DNA of 64,000 bases from Isoetes taiwanensis (lineage: Eukaryota; Streptophyta; Lycopodiopsida; Isoetales; Isoetaceae). The position numbers were made by a program, and so were the translations under genes. The stretch covers positions 1,054,001 to 1,118,000 of the forward strand of contig JAJEKV010000075.1 in the NCBI GenBank assembly GCA_021234155.1, read 5' to 3'. Shown here in pieces: positions 36,877-46,745 of this stretch. The number at the start of each line of letters is the position of its first letter. Within the stretch, counting starts at the first letter, position 1. Under the pieces are notes generated by a model. The model saw nothing but the letters and a program-made list of their open reading frames with translations. It was not told the DNA's origin and searched no databases.

Positions 36877-38837
36877 TTTGAGTCTTTCTTCTTTTCATGA
36901 TCTGCTCATTCTGCTCATGATCCCCTTCCTCATACTCAATTACTGGTCTTTGGTTTGCTGTATTCTCGTGTCTCATGTCATTGTCCTCAGTGATCTGCTC
37001 ATTATCACCATTGGACTCTAAATCAACATCAAAAGTTACTCTTTTGGAACCTTGCACACCATTCACATTTTCTTCTTTTTTTCTTAACCTGTCTTTGTAA
37101 AGAGTCTCCTCATCAAATATCACATCCCTGCTAATAATGATCTGTTTTGTACTTGGAACAAAAAGTCTATAGCCTTTTGATTCACTATCATACCCTACAA
37201 GATAGCCAATTTCAGATTTGTTGTCTAGTTTCTTCCTTAGCTCTGATGGGATATGTGAGTATGCTAAACAACCATAGGCCCTGAGCCAGCTAAAGTCTAT
37301 TTTTCCCTTTGAATTAGACCAAAGGAGCTGAGGTACATTACCTTTTAAGGCAGCAGAAGGCAATTTGTTTTGTATCATAATAGCTGTTTTGAGAGCTTCT
37401 TCCCAGAGATAGTTTGGCAAGCCACTATGCTTGATCATAGCTCTGACTGCATCCATTATGGTCCTATTCTTCCTCTCTGCAACTCCATTCTGCTGAGGAC
37501 TGTACCTGCATGTAAGTTGCCTTTTGATACCATTAGCAATGCAAAAAAGTTTGAATTTGGTTGACAAATATTCCCCTCCTCGATCTGACCTTATACACTT
37601 TACTTTTAGGCCTGTTTCTCTTTCCACCTCTGATACATAGTGTTTCAAAGCAGTCAAAGCCTGAGATTTCCTTTCAAGACAATAGCTTCTACACATTCTA
37701 CTATAATCATCAATAAAAGTTATGAAGTATCTCTTGTTAGATCTGCCTCTCACATTTAGTGGACCACACAAATCAGTGTGGATCAGTTCCAAAGCTTGGC
37801 TTGCTCTCTTTTTAGTTTTCTTGAAAGGTAGCCTATTTAATTTCTCCAACATGCATCCTTCACATATGAATTTTTCTGTTTGCAAGTTTGCACAATCAAT
37901 CCAGCCTTGCTTAGCTAGAACTTTGAGATTATTGCAGTTTGTATGTCCCAACCTATTGTGCCACAATTCAGTTTGAGACATACTAGCAGAATTCACACTA
38001 TCATAACAATGATTTTCCATTTGGAATAAATTACCACATCTTTTTGCAAAAAACTTCAATTCATTGTCAAGGTAGATTCTACATCCTTTTGAGTCAAAAT
38101 TGACTCTATATCCTAAGTCAACAAGCTGACTTACAGAAATTAAATTCTTGACTATGCAAGGTACACATAAAACATTCTCAACATCTACTATTTTTCCTTC
38201 CAAATCCAGCAACTGTAACAGGCCTTTTCCTTCTATTTGTAACAACTCTCCACTTCCAACTTCAATATTTTTTGAGCTTGCTTTGGAAACGTTCTTGAGC
38301 AAGGTGGATGAATGCACTACTGATCTTTCAGCTCCACTATCAACTACAAGAGCATCAGAGGTTTTCTTAGACTCTATTTTCTCATCTAAAATAGATAATG
38401 CAAGTTTTACCACATTTTCATCTTCACTTTCTGATTTTTCCCTTTCATTATGCTCTCGAGCCATGTGTATTCCTGCTGACCTTCTGCCTCCTCTTCCCCT
38501 GTTTGTGTTTCTTCCAGCTCCACTTTCCTTTCCCTTACCTCTGCCTCTGCCATACTCCTTTGGTGTTGCACATTTAGATGCTATGTGACCCTTGCCTCCA
38601 CAATGATAGCAGACCAGCTCATTTTTAAGCTTAGGACATTCTCCCTTAAAGTGGCCAGATTCGTGGCAATAAAAACAACTTCCCTTTGGTTGTTTAGCTT
38701 TGTTAGCTGTATACAAAATCTCACTTGCATGACCTTCTTCTTGTGCAATTTTTCTCTGCTCAAATTCTGTTCTTAGCACATTTTCTGCATCCTCTCTGTT
38801 CTTACTCATATTTCTAATAAAGAGAGCTAGATTTTGG
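36866..38837 (-). pseudogene. Copia gag C-terminus, protease and integrase
   Basis: A 647-codon frame from the internal ATG at 38809. Two CCHC zinc knuckles lie at residues 45-58 and 67-80. An arginine/glycine-rich linker follows. The aspartic protease signature is VVDSGA (DSG at 157-159). The integrase HHCC domain has H284, H289, C316 and C319; its catalytic triad is D346, D409 and E445, with the usual 35-residue spacing. The C-terminal extension is acidic. It is upstream of the reverse transcriptase, which defines Ty1/copia. The gag sequence continues right to about 38837, where a LINE fragment interrupts it. Confidence 0.95.
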
Positions 38838-39384
38838 TTTTTTTTTTTGAAGAACTATGTCAGCAATATATTAAAAGAATGGTAATGTTACAAAGCAAGT
38901 GAGGAGGAAGGAGAACTGCCCCAAAGAGACAGTGATACCTCGACACTCCACAACAACTGCAACTCTACTGCTGTACAAACTGGCCATCACCATCTACCAC
39001 ACCCAAGAAGTCCCGCCAAATGGAAAACTTCCGCTCTACTAATCCCGGGAACACCAAAAAGCTTTGAAATAGCTTGTACCTGAGTCGAGGAATCAGAGAG
39101 GCTGCAGGCTGCTGAATCCCCTGAAAGATCCACAACCGCCGCCGCTTCCAAATCAACCACACCAACCAAGCCACGCACAGATGCAAGGCTTGCTGCCGTA
39201 CGAGCGGCCAAGCACCAGGATATACATGAAGCAGCAATTGTTGGCTATTCAATCTCACCTGAAACAGAGCCCTGACCCAATCCCAGGCAACCTGCAAGTG
39301 AGGGCATAAAACCAGACAATGCTCCACAGTCTCACGATGAAGGCCACAACAAGGGCAAAGAGGGCTCACACCCGGCCCCTGCTC
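38838..39384 (-). mobile_element. LINE 3' fragment inserted in copia gag
   Basis: The minus strand shows a zinc-binding tail CPCCGLHRETVEHCLVLCPH followed by WLVWLIWKRRRLWIFQG, the usual C-terminal end of plant LINE proteins (39369-38965). A poly(A) tail is seen as T at 38838-38848. It is truncated at its 5' end just after the protein segment AGAGA of gag. I could not find a clean target duplication, and some gag codons seem lost at the junction. Confidence 0.85.
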
Positions 39385-39835
39385 CTGCTAGGTCAGCTAT
39401 TATATTATCGAATTTATTGAAAAATTCTGATACATCTCCCTCTTCTTGAAGTTTCAGACCTCTCAACTCATTTTCAAGCAAATCTATTTGGGATGAAGTT
39501 TTCTGTTCATAATGCAATAACAGAAAAGACCACATTTCCTTTGGAGACTTATTTCTAAGTTTGAGTCTAATTGTTGGACTCACCTTGCAAGTTATGATTC
39601 CTTGGGTTTCCTTCACTTTGGCATTCACAGACCTTCCTGCTGCACTTGGACCAGCTGTCTCCCTTGCATTTGTTTCACCTGATCCTTCACCTGCATCATT
39701 AGCTCCAGCATTAACAGACCTCTCTGATACAGACCTCTGTGCACTTCTGACAATCCCCATGCTTTCAACAGCTCCTTCAGGATCAACAAGATCCCATAAA
39801 TCCTCTACTTCCAGCACATGCTTAATATGTAGCAT
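39385..39835 (-). pseudogene. Copia gag, central part
   Basis: Reads MLHIKHVLEVEDLWDLV, then a serine/alanine-rich insert with AGPSAAGR, then the classic Ty1/copia gag stretch PKEMWSFLLLHYEQKT and ELRGLKLQEEGDVSEF. It ends DLAGAGA at the LINE junction. Its start is cut from the true N terminus (42578-42502) by the 2.7-kb repeat. Confidence 0.85.
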
Positions 39836-42501
39836 AATAACAGGGGGTTTTCTTTGTGTTTTTGTACGCTTTTCACAAAGGTTTTCTTAAGATTTCATGG
39901 CGTATTCGAATGGATGTACTAATGCGTATATCTAGAGTGCACCATTTCTTAGTCGTTGGATTTAGCTTTTTTTTTTCAATAGTTCAACATCCAAGGGCTC
40001 ACAACAAAAGCCCTCTTTTTATTTTAGGGCGTGAACATGCAAGCCTTCCGGATAGTGGCAGGAAACAAGGCTTGCAAATCCTTTTTCCCTGTGGGAGCCA
40101 TGGCAATCATCGGGCTATTCCAGTTAGAATTCCAGGAACAGAATGTTTTTGCTCTAAAATTTTGATGACCACGATGTAGCATCTCCTCTTCAGCTCTCGA
40201 TCATATGATTTAGCATCTCCTCTCGATGCTGGCTTCAAGGCGGCCACGATTTCATATGTCCTCTTCATTTCTCGATGATGGCTAAATATGGCGGGCTAGG
40301 CAGCTATGGCTATGGCATGTGGAAGCCTCAGAACAGCAGAGGCATGAAGTATTGAAGCTACATATTTTAGGATTCGCTGGTCGTAGTTTAGGGCTCGCTG
40401 GTTGCTTGTTGTTGCTAGATGTTAGTGTGCCCCGGTTGGACCAAATCAAAGACCTGTTGCTGGTTGCTGGTTGTTGCAGTGGTAACTAGGGCCGGGTCCA
40501 GCCAAGCTGAAATTCCAAGGGGGGATGACAGTGGTGTTGGCGGTGCCTGCAAGCCTGATCTTGAGCTCAAAATTAGCCATCGAATTCTCCACATCCCGCG
40601 ACCGCATTATACAAAGACTCCACTTACGCGGCAATTTGCGGTTTTCAAACCATCCGAGCATCCTGCGGTAAGATCGACAATCTCAGGGTCGCGCTTGCAT
40701 GAGTGCGGAATTATTCCTGTGAATTCTGAACAATCCCCTTGCATGGTGGCTTGGGCGCCCATCATCTCCCATATTATTTCAAATCCTTGCCAGTTCCACC
40801 CCAGCTTCCATCCCGGAGCTTGTATGTGCCTGTACTGCTGGTAGTCGATTAGTCTCACCATAGCCTGCATCACAACCGATTTCTCGTTTATTTCTCAGAA
40901 CTTTAACCAATTTCTATAGCAGAACGAAGATCTCCAGCTTGCCTTGTATCCATCAGTTGTCCAACTCATTATATCCCATGTCACAGTGATATTTCCTGTT
41001 GCGAAATCCATCTAGGCTATGCTGAAGCACGGATTTTGTAGGTGTATCAGAGCATTAAAGCATGAAATAGGTTAGCCCCCCATTTGTTTCTGTCTTTCTT
41101 TCTTTCTTGCAAAGAGTTCTACGATTCACACAGACGGAGGAACGTAGAAGAAAGATCCCTCTTTGGCCATGGTTTTATTTGAAGCTCTGAATTTCCATTC
41201 CCAAGCTAAATCGTCAACTGGCTGATGTGCATTCAGAAATTACTTGGCCTAATTCATTGGCTCATTTGCAGGTTTCCCACTAACAGTCTGCACCAGTAAC
41301 TGATGGGAACTCAATTGCAGCCCCTTGCGCTCGTCATTCACTAGGTTAGCTTAGCTTTATCGAGAGCGTTATCTTCCTTTTTTTTCTTTCGTGTTGATAT
41401 CTTGTAAAAGCTTGCTTCTTTCCTTTCTCCATAATTATTGCAGCCAGAAACCCGAATTAGAAGCAGAAGCATAACTCCATTGCTTCGTAATGCAGATAGA
41501 AGCATTGATTGCAGTTGGTGACTGTAAACCAGAGCACCTATTCAGTTTCATGACTGGGCATGAACAAAATTTGGCATGATTTATAAACACGGCAGCCCCT
41601 TTTTATAGGTTGTGGCACAGAATTGCAGCCGTATTGCATTTGAGCTTCTAAAATTTGAAGCTTTGTTGTTGAAAGCAAATGCAAGAAATGTGCATTTCTG
41701 TTTTTTGTTATTCTTGAACTATCATTCCTTTGCTTGTAAATTGCGTGGCTTTATATTGGCCTTTGCACAATGTAGCCTCTATAAGATTTAATGCTCCATT
41801 CTCCATTTTATTTAGAAGCACTATAAATTGAGTCATTTATGTACCAATGATCGAATGGGTTTATTGCTTGATGTTACTCGAAGTTCTTTGTCTATGGTGT
41901 TCTTTGCAGTTAGATTCACATGTCACATCCTGCAATGTGAGTGGCTTGGGTTGTCCAAGGTGTTCTCATGGCTTGCATAACAAAATATTCCCTCTTTTTA
42001 ATTCCATGGTACATGTTTCTAGATTGCTACATATAGTTGCAGGAGTTAGACTGCTATACATTGTTGCAACACAGATTATTTCATGCTTCTAGAAAGAAGA
42101 TCATAGGAGTTTTGCATGTTTTTGCATATTTTTACGTACGTTTGTTTTTTTTAGGGCCCGAAGGGCCCAAAATTTTTTTTAGTATAACAACCAACACATA
42201 ATTATCATTAACATTAATTAACACAACCATTGGGTCCAACACATTTAAATTAAAATCCCCCTTAAACCCCCTTTGGTTTGGGTGCATATTCACACGGGGG
42301 ACGTGTGAGGGCAAATGAGCCAGCCCTTATAATTATATTTTGCACGTACAAAATCAACACCATATAGTATTTTGCTTGAAATCTTATAGTATTTTGCATA
42401 TCTTGTTATACAGTATAGCAATTTTTGTACTTGCATACCCCACAAACGAGGAACTTTACGTACGGTGTAGATTAAGGAATAAGGGGTGGATATGCCTATC
42501 C
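39825..42501. repeat. Unclassified 2.7-kb repeat, copy 2, inserted in copia gag
   Basis: Shares left and right ends with 24140-26859. It splits the gag codons between QIWK (minus strand, near 42506) and MLHIK (39835). Internal sequence holds no recognised domain; an open frame of 141 codons at 40419-40844 lacks family features. Exact ends and target duplication are uncertain to a few bases. Confidence 0.65.
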
Positions 42502-42578
42502 TTCCATATCTGGAATCCTGGACCTCCCTGATACACCTCTACTGTAGCAAGCAAACTTGCTCCAAATCTGCTAGACAT
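42502..42578 (-). pseudogene. Copia gag N-terminus
   Basis: ATG at 42578, about 40 bases inside the 5' LTR after the primer site. About 25 codons (MSSRFGASLL... GFQIWK) fit the start of copia gag, where a GxxFxxWK motif is normal. It is cut by the 2.7-kb repeat. Confidence 0.75.
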
Positions 42579-42605
42579 TGCAACAAATTTTATCTGCAAT
42601 CAACC

Positions 42606-42619
42606 TGCTCTGATACCAA
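42606..42619 (-). promoter_or_regulatory. Copia primer-binding site (initiator tRNA-Met)
   Basis: Minus strand reads TTGGTATCAGAGC directly inside the 5' LTR end at 42620. This is complementary to the 3' end of plant initiator tRNA-Met, the standard minus-strand primer of plant copia elements. Confidence 0.9.
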
Positions 42620-43290
42620 TGTTAGAAAACTAGAGACCCTTGTGATTATTATTCTTAGATCAATCAAATATTCAACTTAGAGTCATAGAAGACAAGGTCA
42701 TAATATAGCTTCAATATAACTTCAATAAAACCTTATAAACGTCGGGCTACTGTAGCAAAGGTCTGAAGAACTAAATGAACAGTAAACTCAATAATACAAT
42801 CGAACTTCTCCACCTTTAATTGCCTCCTCAACTCAACATTCGGCCCACAATTCCATCGTATATGCAATGCTTATCTGCGGGGTTATTTACAGTGTGCTCA
42901 CTCGACCGATCCGGCGTCGGTTTAGCTTGATCCGATCAATTTTAGACTGTCAACTTTCCTTCTATGTATTCGCCCATCACCTCTTGCTTATTCTTCGATC
43001 ATATTATCACCTTCACTTTAATAATAACATTAATATTTCAACCATTGGAACCTAATTTATAAGTCCCCTTTAACGTAACCATTGCCTTTCACTTTAACTT
43101 GGTCCTGGGTTTCTTTGCATCTTTGCATTATGATCTTAACCATGAAGAGCTGTTCATGCCCTATATCTTGCACTGTGCAGATACTTGGTGATGACTTATG
43201 TGACTATCCAGCATAATGCACTTGCCTCTTTCTCTGAACAGATACATAAGCATGCAGGAATATGTGATGACTAATGATCACATTCTAACA
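42620..43290 (-). repeat. Copia 5' LTR, intact, 671 bp
   Basis: TGTTAGAAAAC to ACATTCTAACA. It is nearly identical to the split LTR and preserves the empty target site for the 30089-34627 insertion. Confidence 0.97.
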
Positions 43291-43382
43291 AGGTTCTCAA
43301 CCACTAAGTTGAAGGTTAGCCAGGTACATCTTCAACATCTTGGAGGTTCTACCGAGATCACATCACCTGGATCTTGGAACTC

Positions 43383-44591
43383 ATGGCTCCTAGGAGAATT
43401 GTTGATGCTGCTGAACATACTGAGCCACCAGAAAATCCTGAATCCTCATCAATACCACATGTCACACTGCAAAATGGTTTAGGCATGCCTTGCACATATT
43501 TTGAGCTGAATATTCCTACTCCTGTCCCCACTTTTGATCCAAGCATCAATGCCAATAACTTTCTGAAGACCTTTGAAGAATATTATCAAGAGTGTGGTTA
43601 CAAGAAAGGGAGTAAGTTTGCTGAATTTAAGAAATGCTTTAAGAATGAGGAAGTTAGAGCTTGGTTAGAGTATGTGATCAGTGATGGTGATAACATTTGG
43701 GAGGAAATTGTCAAGAAATTCTTAGCCAGGTTTGGTAAGCTCCTTGAGCCACAAGATTTAGTCTTTGAGCTGCAGAACTTTCACATCAAAAATGGTGAAA
43801 CAATTCATCAATATGTTGAAAGGTTTAATTGTTATCTTACCAAGTGCCAAGTGCACAAGGTACCTAACCACACCTTACATTTGGTTGCCTCTTTTATCAG
43901 GGGATTAAGCAGCAGACCTCGAGTTTACAAAAAAATGCTGAAGCTGCAGAGGCAAGAAGGTTTTGACACCATACACAAAGCTTTCACCAGATCCATTGAA
44001 GCCTCTGAAATGTTAGCCTACCTCCCTGATGACCTGCAAACTTCAAATGACCTTTTTTTTCCTGATTATGATCAAGAGTACATAGGATCTGCCCCTGTGC
44101 CTGTCTATGCCATTCAAAAGGAGAAAAAAAAAACTAAGACTGATGATGCAAACTGTTCTGAGTCAGACATGAGAGCAGATCTCAACAAAGTCACTGAGGC
44201 CTTGGCTGAGGTAACCAAACAACTCATGGAAATGAAGGCCAGCCAACCAGAAAGGAGAGTTTACCCAGCCTGTGCTCACTGCACTAGAAACACCCATTCT
44301 TCAGATTATTGCTGGTATAGGACATGCCTAAAATGTGGTAAGAAAGGGCATTATGGTAAGGAATGTCCTCTTTGTACCTTCTGCAAAGATATAGGACACT
44401 ATGAAGATAAATGTAGTGTTAAAGAATATTTTGCTAGGCAAGAAAAGGCTAAGTCTAGTGAGCCAAGTGCATCTGTTAAGTTTTTGCAGGATGAAAGATG
44501 TTTTCCAAGACCCGAGCCTAGTGCTTCCATCAGGTATCTGCAGGAAGAAAGCAATTCATTGCACCTTGAGGGTGAAAGCTTTCAAAGATAA
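43383..44591 (+). CDS. Ty3 gag with three zinc knuckles
   Basis: ATG at 43383 (the frame is open a little further upstream but lacks another ATG). About 402 residues, uninterrupted. The capsid region carries NFLKTFEEYYQECGY and EEVRAWLEYV, then IVKKFLARFGKL and GETIHQYVERFNCYL, the usual retrotransposon gag pattern. Near the end are three CX2CX4HX4C knuckles: CAHCTRNTHSSDYC, CLKCGKKGHYGKEC and CTFCKDIGHYEDKC. Three are more than the one or two usual in plant Ty3 elements. It would form the cytoplasmic particle and bind genomic RNA. It lies 9 bases before the next frame. Confidence 0.93.
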   Translation: MAPRRIVDAAEHTEPPENPESSSIPHVTLQNGLGMPCTYFELNIPTPVPTFDPSINANNFLKTFEEYYQECGYKKGSKFAEFKKCFKNEEVRAWLEYVISDGDNIWEEIVKKFLARFGKLLEPQDLVFELQNFHIKNGETIHQYVERFNCYLTKCQVHKVPNHTLHLVASFIRGLSSRPRVYKKMLKLQRQEGFDTIHKAFTRSIEASEMLAYLPDDLQTSNDLFFPDYDQEYIGSAPVPVYAIQKEKKKTKTDDANCSESDMRADLNKVTEALAEVTKQLMEMKASQPERRVYPACAHCTRNTHSSDYCWYRTCLKCGKKGHYGKECPLCTFCKDIGHYEDKCSVKEYFARQEKAKSSEPSASVKFLQDERCFPRPEPSASIRYLQEESNSLHLEGESFQR

Positions 44592-44600
44592 GAGGAGATC

Positions 44601-45130
44601 ATGGCTGTACACACTAGGGGAGCCCTAAATGCCAAAGGCAAAGAAGCAAAGTTTGAGTCTCATGGACTGGAAGTGCAGAAACTAAAGCAAGTTGATAATC
44701 AGGTTGTACCTCCTCCTCCTCACCAAAGATTTCCTAAAAAGGATAGTGATGAGTTTGAATATCTACTAAAAAATGCCAAAGTTAGTGTAGATCTGTTGAC
44801 TTTGCTAAGAATTGCTCCTTCTTATAGAGAAAAAGTTGTAGATATGTCTAAAGAAGAGCAGGTAAACCTCACCAGAGAAGAGCAAGTTCTTTTTACTAAT
44901 CATATAGCTGAGCAAATGCTAAGACTTGAAGAACATGATCCTGGTGCCTTCACCTGCACAGCAAAAGTTGGTAATCAGATCCTAAACAAGGTGTTGTTAG
45001 ATGGGGGATCACCTTTGAATGTCATGCCACATCATATTATGAAACTAAGTGGATTGGAGGTGGACAAAAAGGCCCCTATGATCCTAAAATCCTTCTCCAA
45101 CTCAAGAATCAACCTGTAGGCATGGTGAGT
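44601..45130 (+). pseudogene. Ty3 protease N-terminal part
   Basis: ATG at 44601. After a polar leader, the aspartic protease signature VLLDGGSPLNVMP appears near residue 133. The frame is lost shortly before the solo LTR insertion at 45131, apparently by a one-base change near 45080, and stops at 45117-45119. The rest of the protease (flap and YDLLLGRRWLL) is on the far side of the solo LTR, at 46746 onwards. Confidence 0.85.
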
Positions 45131-46745
45131 TGTGACGTTCCAGCACAGAATACGGTCCCAGGACGTATACTGTACTACCTCGTCACGCGTACACGCCACC
45201 CCGACTGACGTGCACGCCGACGTGTAGCCAGGCTAGTAGCTCCTAGGGGGCAACTTGCTAGGTATGTGCATTTCTTATTAATGTGCACATGCAGGTGCAC
45301 ACATTTCCATGTGGGCACATTTAGGTGCACACATTTCCATGTGGGCACATTTGGGTGCACACATTTCCATGTGGGCACATTTTGCCACCTAACTATTAAA
45401 GGCAAGTGGGCCCATTCCCAATTATCCCACATGCCTAAAGGGGATAATTGGAAACCCTAGCCTAACCCCTTGCCTATTTAAGTAGGAGAACCCTAACTTG
45501 CCCATTTTTCGTTTCTAGGGTTTTAGAGCTCTGTTTTGGCTGCCCCAGGGGTCAAAACTGCCTTCCAGACTCTGTCTGAGCGAATTGCCCCATTAGTTTC
45601 CCTTGATTCGAGCAGGTTAGCAGGATGGTTGAGCTCAGGTCAGGAGGAGGAACTCAAGGATCAGGTATTTAGGCAATTTAATAGCTTAAACCATCTTCCA
45701 GTCATAGAATTAGTAGGTTTAGCCTATTAAATTGCCCATAGCAGCCCTCTAGATCTCAAGATACCAGACTCTAACTAAAGAACCTAACTCTATGATATAG
45801 ATTAGATCTTGTTCTTTAGTTCTTCTGTGATGTATATGGATGATGTATCTCTATGAACTCCTTGTATTGGGAAGGGGGGTAGAGACCTAAAGCTTGGTAG
45901 TATATGCTCTTAGATTAGCCTCTCTAGCACACTATAGATTCGGCCTGTGCACAAGAACCACACCTGGTTGTGGGTGAAGGGGCCAGACTGGCTAAGAAGG
46001 AGGTTCATGTCCTGACTCTTGAACGATCCCTCTGGTGTGTAAGGTCTACCGGGGATCATTGTGACTAGGTCTAATGGCTTACCACTGAGTGCGGGTAACG
46101 ACACCCGTGAAGTGGTGTACACTTTCCAGTGGGTTCAGTTGAATACGGGCAGTGGCCCTCTAGTCACCTTGAGTCAGCATGTAGATCTCTGGAGGGAGTG
46201 ATCCCTACCTGCCCCATCAGAACTGGGGAGATGCAACCCAGGAATAGCCCCTTTGGCTATGCATCCGGCGGGCTACAGTCAGGTCCCAACACTTTTCAGC
46301 CTACTCTGCAAAGTGTGCACAGGAGGGGCGGATGGAGTGGACAACCCTAAGCCACGTTCTTATGCCAGCCAAATCCATTGCCATGAATTCTGTCTGCAAT
46401 GAACTCTGGAGACCCAAGTCGTCAGTCATCCCCTTCGAGTTTGAGCCTTGGGTAGGATTTCCCATATGTATTGTGCTGATCTTTGTCTATGCAGATATGT
46501 GGAGAACCATCCTTCGTGATGGTCATATGATGTTGATGTATGTACTACTGACATATATGTTTACGCTTCCGCAGCTAGGTAGGCCCTGAGGGAGACAGGG
46601 TAAAGGACCCCTTCATTCTTCCCACTGGAACTCTTCAAGGTTGCAATGATACGTGGAGGGCCCTATATTAGCATGGAGCTGGTATGGGGGATGAACTCCT
46701 GTTTGTATACGGTGAGTGCACCGTATATGAGTAGGGGACGTCACA
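45131..46745 (+). mobile_element. Solo LTR, 1,615 bp
   Basis: Starts TGTGACGTTC and ends GGACGTCACA (TG...CA, with a short inverted end), flanked by the perfect 5-bp duplication TGAGT (45126-45130 and 46746-46750). Inside are a TATA-like CTATTTAAG near 45474 and a leader-like stretch after it. Three tandem copies of a 30-bp unit lie at 45294-45383. The copies of TGAGT, the termini and the exact rejoining of Ty3 coding sequence when it is set aside make this call firm. The strand is inferred from the TATA-like box. Confidence 0.92.
45294..45383. repeat. Three tandem 30-bp units in the solo LTR
   Basis: The unit GGTGCACACATTTCCATGTG... begins at 45294, 45324 and 45354 with one or two differences between copies. 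It lies upstream of the TATA-like box, where LTR enhancer repeats are common. Confidence 0.9.

Larger units (their letters stand above)
29989..43290 (-). mobile_element. Ty1/copia retrotransposon, nested with three insertions
   Basis: Element boundaries are exact: TGTTAG...CTAACA on both LTRs, flanked by the 5-bp duplication AGGTT (29984-29988 and 43291-43295). The coding strand is minus, so the right LTR is the 5' LTR. The LTRs are 671 bp each once the insertion at 30089-34627 is set aside; by eye I count only about four differences, so the element is young. Next to the 5' LTR the minus strand reads TGGTATCAGAGC (about 42606-42618), the standard plant initiator tRNA-Met primer site. The protein order is gag, protease, integrase, reverse transcriptase, RNase H, as in Ty1/copia. 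Coding is damaged by two insertions in gag, a frameshift near 36870 and a stop at 36685. Confidence 0.96.

Noticed and set aside
38148-38588. 146-codon plus-strand open frame
   Set aside because: Antisense shadow of the copia zinc-knuckle and protease region.
40419-40844. 141-codon plus-strand open frame in the 2.7-kb repeat
   Set aside because: No family pattern, overlapped by similar-length frames on the other strand, and not conserved in the other copy.
45175-45460. Open frames with repeated GTFRCTHFHV or NVPTWKCVH
   Set aside because: Translations of the three tandem 30-bp units inside the solo LTR.
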